5,537 nt of DNA from Euryarchaeota archaeon UBA549. GTDB lineage: Archaea; Thermoplasmatota; Poseidoniia; Poseidoniales; Poseidoniaceae. The notes under the pieces were generated by a model. It did not search any database, was not told the origin of the DNA, and saw only the letters and a list, made by a program, of their open reading frames with translations. The position numbers and the translations under genes were made by a program. The DNA is taken from positions 1 through 5,537 of the forward strand of contig DAGF01000096.1 of the NCBI GenBank assembly GCA_002495645.1, written 5' to 3'. Shown here piece after piece: positions 1 to 5,537 of the stretch (its first letter is position 1; the number at the start of each line of letters is the position of its first letter).

Positions 1-139
1 CCACCAATAAATCCGTTTGAATAAGCGGGAATGGGGTTTTCTGGACGCTGGCAAATCCCGTTGCGTGAGCCAGTCAGTCGGCGTTGAAACCGAAAGATGA
101 CGGGAAAATGTATTTACCAACTATTTGCGTAACTAAAGT
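1..139. other. Upstream intergenic region with possible tail of a preceding gene
   Basis: No gene can be supported in these bases. The three + frames all meet stops early. Frame 1 reads PPINPFE and then TAA at 22-24, which could be the last codons of an upstream same-strand gene, but seven residues cannot establish this. The minus strand has no ATG here. An oligo-T run (37-40) follows that TAA and could act as a weak archaeal terminator. A 5-bp inverted repeat (CTGGC at 48-52, GCCAG at 69-73) is too short to call a hairpin. The only regulatory signal I would defend is the promoter at 104-116. Confidence 0.5.
104..116 (+). promoter_or_regulatory. Candidate archaeal BRE/TATA promoter for a leaderless transcript
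   Basis: An AT-rich box, TATTTA (111-116), is preceded by a purine-rich GAAAATG (104-110) that resembles a TFB recognition element. The box is centred about 26 bases upstream of the ATG at 140, which is the usual archaeal distance from TATA box to transcription start. Transcription would therefore begin at or next to the start codon. This agrees with the absence of a Shine-Dalgarno GGAGG or GGTG motif before the ATG. The assignment rests on position and composition only; a chance AT-rich match is possible. Confidence 0.4.
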
Positions 140-202
140 ATGAAGGGAAATCTCAAAGGCTCAGTTTTGGTTGTCTTGATGTTCATTCTGCAATCTTGGG
201 CC
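140..202 (+). other. Signal peptide (residues 1-21)
   Basis: The N-terminus has two lysines (K2, K6), then a hydrophobic core rich in Val, Leu, Met, Phe and Ile (residues 8-17), then a polar stretch Q-S-W-A-L-S. This is the normal n-, h- and c-region order of a Sec signal. The best signal peptidase I site by eye is after A21 (S19-W20-A21). A26 is less likely because proline follows it. No lipobox cysteine is present, so it is not a lipoprotein. Residues 22-61, before the first propeller repeat, are low in recognisable features. Confidence 0.8.
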
Positions 203-3200
203 CTTTCTCTCCAAGCCCCCGACGAAGTCTTGACTGACGCTCCGGAGGCCATGGAAGTGATTCCAGCGACCAGCGCTCTCAATGCTCCTGGTTTCCATCA
301 AGGATCAATCTTCTCAGAGGCCACGTTGGCAGCCGGTGGCCATCACACCTGCGCCATTTTGGACAACATGTCCATTTCATGCTGGGGCGACGACAGTGAA
401 GGGCAATTAGGGAACGGATTAGAATCATCCATCCAATATGTTCCTGATTCCGTTCTATGGGGCGTCAATCAATCAATTGGATTTACTCCGTTGAGTATCT
501 CTGCTGGATTCGCCCATACATGTGTTTTAGCTTTCGCCTACTACGGGAGCGGTGTGAGTTGTTGGGGTGACAATTCTCAGCAACAAGTTTCACCATCATG
601 GTCAACTAGCAACTTGGAAGAACCCTCTGCTTTCGTGTTTTTCTCCTACAACGGTGTCGACCCGGTGGCTTTGGATTCGGGTGGCGACCACTCATGCGTG
701 ATTTTGAGTAATGGAAATATCTCATGTTGGGGTGCCAACAACAGAGGGCAAATTGGCGCATCGCCCACACAATACCCTTCACAGAGCCCCCAATACAACT
801 ACTTCATCGACATGAGTTCGTTCGGCCATGTCAAAGCCTTGGGCCTTGGCGGAGATCACTCATGTGCTCTTGTTGTGAACGGCTCAGTGGCTTGTTGGGG
901 CAACAATTCGGTTGGTCAACTCGGTAGAGGCTATACCAATGCTTACGATGACACCCCTTGGTATGTGCAACCCTTTGGTCAGAACCGAAAGGCTGTCGCC
1001 ATTGCTGCAGGCGGCAACACGACATGCGCTTTGCTCGACGATGGGGCAGTCTCATGCTGGGGTGCAGGCGATCATGGGCAACTGGGTAACAACAACACAG
1101 CCAGCGCAAACACCCCTCAGGAAGTGTCGTCGTTCCCAGGTGATCAAGACGCTGTTAGCGTTGCTGTGGGTTGGCGCCACGGTTGTGTTTTGCTTTCCGA
1201 CCAAAACATGTCGTGTTGGGGAAATAACATCGTCGGCCAACTCGGGAATAACAACACCACCAATTCGACCACGCCTGTGCTTGTTCAACCATTGAACGGA
1301 ACGGCCAAACCGGTTGCCTTGACCCTCAATAACGTTCACACTTGTGCATTGTTGGACGACGGAAATGCTGCATGTTGGGGTTATGGATATCGTGGCGCTC
1401 TCGGTATAGGCTTACCTGAATCTTCAGCCCCCGTTGCTGTTGATGTTGTCTCGTCTCCGATACGCGATATTGATGCTGGTGGTTGGCACACCTGTTCCGT
1501 CCTCAACAATGGTTCAGTCGTTTGCTGGGGGGATAATGCATTTCTGCAGGTTGGCTCATCAAGCGTTTCTCCCGCAAATGTAAGCGGGACCTTCATTCAA
1601 GGGTACGGTGCAAGCCACCCAGCATCTGTGGTTAGGACAGGTCCCTATCACTCGTGTGCAATAGATACATCTGGAGACATCCAATGTTGGGGAGATGGTC
1701 GTTATGGGCAGTTGGGCAACGGAAGTAATTCAGCCTCTCTTCTTCCTGTAAACGTCTCGCTACCAACAGGGGCGAAGGCCGTTGATGTCGCTTTGGGCAT
1801 TTACCATACATGTGCGCTCTTGACCAACGGAAGCGTGATGTGTTGGGGAGATGGAACATACGGGCAGTTGGGTGCAGGTTGGGCGACCACATCCAGCAAC
1901 ACACCTGTTTACACATCTGCACTTGGTTCTTCAGCACGCACCGGCGTCGCCATTGATGCAGGGATAGGGCACACCTGTGTGCACCTGGACGATAGCAGCG
2001 TGGTTTGTTGGGGCTACAATGGATGGGGCGGTGTTGGTTCGGGTTCTTTCACTGATATGTTTGTGCCAACATTCGTGACCTCTTTAGGCAGTGGTTCAAG
2101 CACAACTGCAACTTCCATCTCTACCGGTTATGGCCACACGTGCGCCATAACAAACAACGGTCTGTTGTGTTGGGGGAAGGCCGATGCAGGCCAACTTGGC
2201 GACGGACAAACGCAGTACAATCGAGCCACACCCCAAACGGTAGGTTCCTTTGGTACCGGTATTTCGGCCGTTAACATCACGGCGGGTTGGCAACACACAT
2301 GTGCTTTGCTCTCGAACGGCAACCTTTCCTGTTGGGGTGGTGAAGAATTCGGAGCATTGGGTCCAACAACGTTGTCCAGTACCTCAACTCCTGGTCCACA
2401 ATTCAATCTCTCGACCAACGGTAGTATCGTCAAACTCACCAGCACCAACGCTCACACATGTGCGCTCACGAGCACCAACGAGTCGTGGTGTTGGGGCCTG
2501 AACAATGCAGGTCAATTGGGTGATGGTTCCACCTTAGACCGAATGGTTCCAGCATTGGTTTCTGGATTCCCAGGCAATCTTGACATTGCGTTGCCCGAAC
2601 GGGATTGGGATGGAAACGGCGTGTTGAACGAGCAGCAAGCGCTCCTCGATTCGAACGACAGTGATGGCGACGGGTGGGACGATGATGACGACGATTTCAA
2701 CACCACGTTGTACCGTTCAGTCTCTTGCCTCCCTGGAACATATGGAGCCTATGGATGCGTGGATGCTCACCCTGGGACCTACGTTCAGAACGCCGGCAGC
2801 CTGTTCCCAACGCAAGCAATGAGAGGGAACTTTGTCTCTGGATTTGGAGCCACCAACCAGACGCCGTGCGGTCTTGGAACCTATCAACCAATCGAGGGGC
2901 AAACAGCGTGCATTCAAGCCGACCCTGGTTATTTCGTATCCTTCACAGGTGCCTATTACCAGTATGACTGCGGTTACGGAACATACCAACCAAAAGCAGG
3001 TCAATCCGCTTGCCTTGATGCTGACCCAGGACACTATGTCAATGGCTATGCGATGACAGCTCAAATGCCCTGCACTTACGGGACCTATCAGGCGAACAGC
3101 GGTTTTTCGTATTGCGATGATGCACCCCCTGGCTACTATGTAGACACAATGGGCGCCAACGCTTCCACGCCTTGTCCTGCGGGCACCTACGGCACCATGT

Positions 3201-5537
3201 GGGGCGCGACCACCGTTGCGATGTGCAGTCTGGCCTTCCCTGGTTCCTATGTTGATACACCGGGCTCCTCAAGCGTCACCTATTGCCCTCGAGGCACCTA
3301 CAATCCGCTGTCAGGCGCGAATTCCTCTTCGTGGTGCCTTGACGCAGACCCCGGCCATTACGTCGACCAGCAGGGCCAATCCGGCCAAGAAATGTGTCCT
3401 CCAGGAACCTACAACCCCAGCACGGGCTCAACATCAGATCGCGATTGTCTGGCCACCTCGCCCGGCCATTATTCGCCAGCGGCAGGTCAAGCCAACCAAA
3501 CGCCTTGTCCGGAGGGCACGTTCCAGCCCAACACCAATTCGACAGCATGCGTTGATGCAGGCGAAGGATGGTACGCCAACGGCACCGGTAACTCGGCTGC
3601 TACGCCTTGTCCAAGCGGAACCTACAACCCTAACTCGGCATCATCATCGGCCACGGACTGCCTCATGGTGGAACCCGGATACTACGCTCCGATGGTTGGA
3701 AACAGCGCACCCGTGCCGTGCTCATCAGGAACCTACCAACCATTGGCGGGTCAAGCCAGTTGTCTTGATGCGGACCCGGGTTATTACGTCCAGGGTTATG
3801 GTGAAACAAACCAAACGGCGTGCGAGCCCGGCACCTACCAGAACCTCCCCGGTCAGAGTCGGTGCTTTGATGCAGACCCTGGTTTCTATGTGAACACCAC
3901 AGCGGCGAGCAATCAAACGGCCTGTGATGCGGGGACGTATCAATCAGCCTCGGCCTCAACATTCTGTATCTTGACCTCGCCCGGCCACTACACCGATGCA
4001 CCCGGAGCGCATTATCAGAAAGCCTGTCCCGCAGGGAGCTACCAGCCCTTGGGCGGGATGGCGTCCTGTGAACTTGCAGACCCCGGACACTTCGTGGAGG
4101 GTGAGGGCAAACTCAGCCAACGAGCATGCCAACCAGGCACGTACAATCCCGACGAAGGGGGCGACCGCGAGGAATCGTGTTTGCAGGCGGCCATTGGCCA
4201 CTATGTCCCTGAACGAGCGGCTGCACAACAATTCCCCTGTGCGCTGGGAACCTACCAGCGAGATGAGGGCATGGTCGCATGCGATGATGCTTCGCCGGGG
4301 CACTTCGTGAATTCCACCGGTTCATATCGGCAAGAAGCCTGCCCGCTTGGCTTCTATCAGCCAGCCATGGGCATGCCGACATGCATTGAGGCCGATTTGG
4401 GCCACTTCGTCGATTCAACCGGTTCCCGTGTTCAATACGAATGCCCGTTCGGTACCTATCAGCCGGATGCAGGCCAATCGCACTGCCTCATCGCACCGCC
4501 AGGCTCCTACGTTGATTCATCCCAGGGAACAGCCCAATCCACCACCATGCTGTGTCCGCTCGGTGCTTACAATCCAAACGAAGGCGGTGCGAAAGTTGGG
4601 GATTGTATTCTCGCATCAAAGGGTCATTATGTCGACGACCTCGGCCAACTTGAGCAACAAGCCTGCACCTTTGGCAGCTATCAGCCTCTGGAAGGAGCGG
4701 CATCATGCCTTCTCGCCGACCAAGGATATTACGTCCCCTTCATGACGTCCATCACCCAAATCATGTGTCCTGAAGGGACCTCTACATTGGAGCGAGGGGC
4801 CGAAGATGAGACGTTCTGTTTGGCTGACTTTGACGGAGATGGCCTGCCTGATGTGGGCGACACCGATGACGATGGTGATGGTGTACCCGACCAAATCGAC
4901 GCCTTCCCCTACGATCCAAAAGAGCAAGTAGATTCAGACGGCGACGGCGTCGGTGACATGCAGGAAGCAGAAAATCAACGCCAGATGTTGCGAATGGTTG
5001 TTGTGTTCTTGCTGTTGCTCATTGGCGTTGCGGGCGCCGTGGTGATTCGTCGCCGTCAGCAAGCACCTGAACTTCCAGAAATCGATGCACCCGCCAAACC
5101 GCTGCCTTCGCTCGATGAACTGTGGGCCAACGGGCCGGAATTGCCCTTCCCGCCGCTTCCACTTCCCAGTGCGGAACTTGAAACGCCGAAACTGAACCCA
5201 AGTGAGACACGATACCCTCTCGAGTCGTGGACCGAGAACGGCTATGAGTGGCGTCGCCTCAGCGATGGAACGCTTGAGTGGAACAACAACGGTGCATGGG
5301 AAGTGTATGGAGAGAACGGCCAGCAAGCAACTGCTGGCACATCTGAACTTGCCCTGCAAGCCGAGGCTGAACTCGAGTCAGACGCCCTCCCAACGGTTGA
5401 GGAAGAAGCCCTTGTTGAGACATTGAGTGAAGACCTAAGCGAAGATCCGAGCGAAGTCTTGAGTGAAGAATTGAGCGAAGAGGCTGAAACCACTGCTTCA
5501 GAAGATGAAGGAGACGGTGCAACCCTCGATGAGGATG
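140..5537 (+). CDS. Giant RCC1-repeat / cysteine-rich type I membrane surface protein, 3' partial
   Basis: A continuous reading frame of 1,799 codons runs off the window end, so the C-terminus is missing. The start is ATG 140: an in-frame TAA at 134-136 rules out an upstream start, and the next in-frame ATG (codon 14) would cut into the signal peptide. Order of parts: signal peptide (1-21), fourteen RCC1-like repeats (62-810), Asp-rich calcium-binding segment (822-852), twenty cysteine-rich ephrin-receptor-like modules (863-1560), thrombospondin type 3-like segment (1563-1606), transmembrane helix (1619-1636), stop-transfer RRR (1637-1639), and a tail of at least 160 residues. The predicted topology puts everything before residue 1619 outside the cell and the tail inside. 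Several N-x-S/T sequons in the head (e.g. N76-M-S) suit a glycosylated surface protein. No catalytic motif is visible. A role in adhesion or ligand sensing is inferred from architecture alone. I know no gene symbol for it. Confidence 0.95.
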   Translation, partial: MKGNLKGSVLVVLMFILQSWALSLQAPDEVLTDAPEAMEVIPATSALNAPGFHQGSIFSEATLAAGGHHTCAILDNMSISCWGDDSEGQLGNGLESSIQYVPDSVLWGVNQSIGFTPLSISAGFAHTCVLAFAYYGSGVSCWGDNSQQQVSPSWSTSNLEEPSAFVFFSYNGVDPVALDSGGDHSCVILSNGNISCWGANNRGQIGASPTQYPSQSPQYNYFIDMSSFGHVKALGLGGDHSCALVVNGSVACWGNNSVGQLGRGYTNAYDDTPWYVQPFGQNRKAVAIAAGGNTTCALLDDGAVSCWGAGDHGQLGNNNTASANTPQEVSSFPGDQDAVSVAVGWRHGCVLLSDQNMSCWGNNIVGQLGNNNTTNSTTPVLVQPLNGTAKPVALTLNNVHTCALLDDGNAACWGYGYRGALGIGLPESSAPVAVDVVSSPIRDIDAGGWHTCSVLNNGSVVCWGDNAFLQVGSSSVSPANVSGTFIQGYGASHPASVVRTGPYHSCAIDTSGDIQCWGDGRYGQLGNGSNSASLLPVNVSLPTGAKAVDVALGIYHTCALLTNGSVMCWGDGTYGQLGAGWATTSSNTPVYTSALGSSARTGVAIDAGIGHTCVHLDDSSVVCWGYNGWGGVGSGSFTDMFVPTFVTSLGSGSSTTATSISTGYGHTCAITNNGLLCWGKADAGQLGDGQTQYNRATPQTVGSFGTGISAVNITAGWQHTCALLSNGNLSCWGGEEFGALGPTTLSSTSTPGPQFNLSTNGSIVKLTSTNAHTCALTSTNESWCWGLNNAGQLGDGSTLDRMVPALVSGFPGNLDIALPERDWDGNGVLNEQQALLDSNDSDGDGWDDDDDDFNTTLYRSVSCLPGTYGAYGCVDAHPGTYVQNAGSLFPTQAMRGNFVSGFGATNQTPCGLGTYQPIEGQTACIQADPGYFVSFTGAYYQYDCGYGTYQPKAGQSACLDADPGHYVNGYAMTAQMPCTYGTYQANSGFSYCDDAPPGYYVDTMGANASTPCPAGTYGTMWGATTVAMCSLAFPGSYVDTPGSSSVTYCPRGTYNPLSGANSSSWCLDADPGHYVDQQGQSGQEMCPPGTYNPSTGSTSDRDCLATSPGHYSPAAGQANQTPCPEGTFQPNTNSTACVDAGEGWYANGTGNSAATPCPSGTYNPNSASSSATDCLMVEPGYYAPMVGNSAPVPCSSGTYQPLAGQASCLDADPGYYVQGYGETNQTACEPGTYQNLPGQSRCFDADPGFYVNTTAASNQTACDAGTYQSASASTFCILTSPGHYTDAPGAHYQKACPAGSYQPLGGMASCELADPGHFVEGEGKLSQRACQPGTYNPDEGGDREESCLQAAIGHYVPERAAAQQFPCALGTYQRDEGMVACDDASPGHFVNSTGSYRQEACPLGFYQPAMGMPTCIEADLGHFVDSTGSRVQYECPFGTYQPDAGQSHCLIAPPGSYVDSSQGTAQSTTMLCPLGAYNPNEGGAKVGDCILASKGHYVDDLGQLEQQACTFGSYQPLEGAASCLLADQGYYVPFMTSITQIMCPEGTSTLERGAEDETFCLADFDGDGLPDVGDTDDDGDGVPDQIDAFPYDPKEQVDSDGDGVGDMQEAENQRQMLRMVVVFLLLLIGVAGAVVIRRRQQAPELPEIDAPAKPLPSLDELWANGPELPFPPLPLPSAELETPKLNPSETRYPLESWTENGYEWRRLSDGTLEWNNNGAWEVYGENGQQATAGTSELALQAEAELESDALPTVEEEALVETLSEDLSEDPSEVLSEELSEEAETTASEDEGDGATLDED
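323..2569 (+). repeat. Fourteen tandem RCC1-type beta-propeller repeats (residues 62-810)
   Basis: The unit follows the RCC1 consensus: (A/G)GxxHTCALxxxGxxxCWGxxxxGQLGxG. The CWG cysteines are at residues 81, 141, 196, 252, 306, 359, 412, 462, 516, 568, 623, 677, 731 and 784, a mean period of about 54 residues. Known RCC1 folds are seven-bladed propellers with one repeat of about 50 residues per blade, so fourteen units would make two propellers in series. Each repeat has one cysteine in the H-x-C position and one in CWG, giving 28 and no others in this region. Repeats 2, 7, 8 and 11 have weakened GQLG motifs (e.g. QQVS, GALG, LQVG, GGVG). RCC1 propellers generally serve as protein or ligand-binding platforms; an extracellular binding head is the likely role here, with unknown target. 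Confidence 0.92.
2603..2695 (+). other. Asp-rich calcium-binding segment between head and stalk (residues 822-852)
   Basis: Two Asp/Gly strings are visible. D822-W-D-G-N-G-V-L-N-E831 has the D-x-D-G-N-G-x-x-x-x-E spacing of an EF-hand-like or dockerin-like calcium loop. D840-S-D-G-D-G-W-D-D continues into a run of aspartates to D852 and resembles a thrombospondin type 3 repeat. It sits exactly between the last propeller repeat and the first cysteine-rich module, so it may act as a calcium-stiffened joint. Calcium binding is inferred from family knowledge. Confidence 0.75.
2726..4819 (+). repeat. Twenty tandem ephrin-receptor-like (GCC2_GCC3-type) cysteine-rich modules (residues 863-1560)
   Basis: Each module reads C-x2-G-T-Y ... 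C, then x-x-A-x-P-G-x-Y-V ... to the cysteine of the next module. I count twenty C-C pairs, from C863 to C1560, 40 cysteines in all. The spacing is very regular: the link from the second cysteine of one module to the first of the next is 20 residues, except 37 after module 1 and 23 between modules 17 and 18. Inside modules, C-to-C spacing is 14 in twelve modules, 17 in seven and 10 in module 1. These motifs match the ephrin-receptor-like family known from animal receptors and many microbial surface proteins, where cysteines form local disulfides and modules stack into rods. Here they probably form a long extracellular stalk below the propeller head. Confidence 0.88.
4826..4957 (+). other. Thrombospondin type 3-like calcium-binding segment (residues 1563-1606)
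   Basis: The stretch has three D-x-D-G-D-G motifs: DFDGDG (from D1563), DDDGDG in the middle, and DSDGDG ending near D1606. They are linked by P-D-x-x-D-type spacers and a D-A-F-P-Y-D-P element. Such strings bind calcium in thrombospondin type 3 repeats. The DAFPxDP form next to a C-terminal membrane helix is, as I recall, common in surface proteins of Marine Group II archaea. Its place, between stalk and membrane, suggests a rigid juxtamembrane spacer. Confidence 0.85.
4994..5056 (+). other. Single transmembrane helix with stop-transfer arginines (residues 1619-1639)
   Basis: Residues 1619-1636 (M-V-V-V-F-L-L-L-L-I-G-V-A-G-A-V-V-I) form the only long hydrophobic stretch after the signal peptide. 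They are followed at once by R1637-R1638-R1639. With a cleaved signal peptide this gives a type I topology, C-terminus inside, by the positive-inside rule. The G-x-x-G spacing (G1629, G1632 region) could allow helix packing, but that is weak evidence for dimerisation. Confidence 0.93.
5057..5227 (+). other. Pro-rich juxtamembrane cytosolic linker
   Basis: About 57 residues after the stop-transfer arginines are rich in Pro, Leu and Glu, with short proline elements such as LPFPPLPLP. The composition suggests a disordered or extended linker. It joins the membrane helix to the tryptophan motif at residues 1697-1723. Proline motifs of this kind often serve as docking sites, but no specific partner can be named. 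Confidence 0.6.
5228..5308 (+). other. Trp-rich cytosolic motif (residues 1697-1723)
   Basis: A compact segment has tryptophans at W1697, W1704, W1714 and W1720 and ends in Y1723. Its core is G-Y-E-W, then S-D-G-T-L-E-W, then G-A-W-E-V-Y. The alternation of aromatic residues and D-G or N-G turns looks like a small three-stranded beta fold, somewhat like WW or OCRE modules, although it is not a canonical match to either. Similar 'G-x-E-W ... D-G-x-x-x-W' motifs occur, as I recall, in tails of Marine Group II membrane proteins. It lies on the cytosolic side and may be a docking or anchoring module. Confidence 0.6.
5423..5482 (+). repeat. Five tandem 12-base repeats coding an acidic LSEE-like tail
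   Basis: Five consecutive 12-base units encode LSED, LSED, PSEV, LSEE and LSEE. The DNA units keep the pattern (TTG/CTA/CCG) AG(T/C) GAA (GAN/GTC). They lie in a low-complexity tail rich in Glu, Asp, Ser and Ala that continues to the window end. The tail is likely disordered, strongly negative and cytosolic. Such short in-frame units can vary in number by slippage. Confidence 0.8.

Noticed and set aside
48..73. Small inverted repeat CTGGC/GCCAG upstream of the gene
   Set aside because: Only five base pairs with a 16-base loop and no T-run after it; easily due to chance.
831..1339. Overlapping open frames on both strands within the propeller region
   Set aside because: They are by-products of the repeated TGTTGGGG-type codons and low stop density. 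The RCC1 consensus is only in the frame starting at 140.
2570..2725. Possible boundary between two separate genes (head and stalk)
   Set aside because: The frame is continuous from the last propeller repeat through the Asp-rich segment to the first cysteine module, with no stop and no promoter-like gap, and the stalk part lacks its own signal peptide.
3216..3893. Open frame of 225 codons on the + strand in another frame
   Set aside because: It lies wholly inside the cysteine-rich stalk coding region. Its Pro/Thr/Arg-rich product is what results from reading the repeated C-x2-GTY codons out of frame. It has no recognisable motif and no promoter.
323..4819. Regular repeats that could suggest a CRISPR array
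   Set aside because: The repeats are imperfect, in frame, about 160 and 107 bases long, and encode known protein folds. There are no short identical repeats with unrelated spacers.
4934..5359. Minus-strand open frame of 141 codons
   Set aside because: It is antisense to the TM helix and tail of the main gene. Its product has no coherent domain, and the + frame shows clear domain structure over the same bases.

Overview
The window is dominated by one very large, 3'-incomplete gene on the + strand. It begins at ATG 140 and stays open to the last base (1,799 complete codons). It encodes a modular cell-surface protein anchored by one membrane span. I saw no RNA gene, mobile element or CRISPR array, and no second complete gene.

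Likely source: a planktonic archaeon of Marine Group II (Candidatus Poseidoniales) or a relative. This is an inference from family knowledge. The pointers are the Asp/Gly-rich calcium-binding string containing DAFPYDP, the single membrane helix followed by Arg-Arg-Arg, the Trp-rich 'YEW...SDG..EW...W' motif in the cytosolic tail, and a promoter that suits a leaderless transcript. A marine bacterium cannot be excluded without a database search.

Layout. Bases 1-139 are non-coding, perhaps with the last codons of an upstream gene, and carry a candidate TATA/BRE promoter at 104-116. The protein then reads, in order: signal peptide (residues 1 to about 21); fourteen RCC1-type beta-propeller repeats (about 62-810), enough for two seven-bladed propellers, each repeat with one HxC-type and one CWG cysteine; a short Asp-rich calcium-binding segment (822-852); twenty cysteine-rich modules of the ephrin-receptor-like/GCC2_GCC3 type (863-1560), forming a probable stalk; a second calcium-binding thrombospondin-type-3 segment (1563-1606); a transmembrane helix (1619-1636); and a cytosolic tail that is Pro-rich, then has a Trp motif (1697-1723), then turns strongly acidic with a short tandem repeat. 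The stop codon lies beyond the window.

How it may work (inference): the propellers form a ligand- or surface-binding head held away from the cell by a disulfide-rich stalk with calcium-stiffened joints at both ends. The intracellular tail could couple binding to a partner in the cytosol. The most notable observations are the whole architecture, the 14 = 2 x 7 repeat count, the paired cysteines in every propeller repeat, and a strict rule in the stalk linking loop length to the residue after the conserved aromatic.
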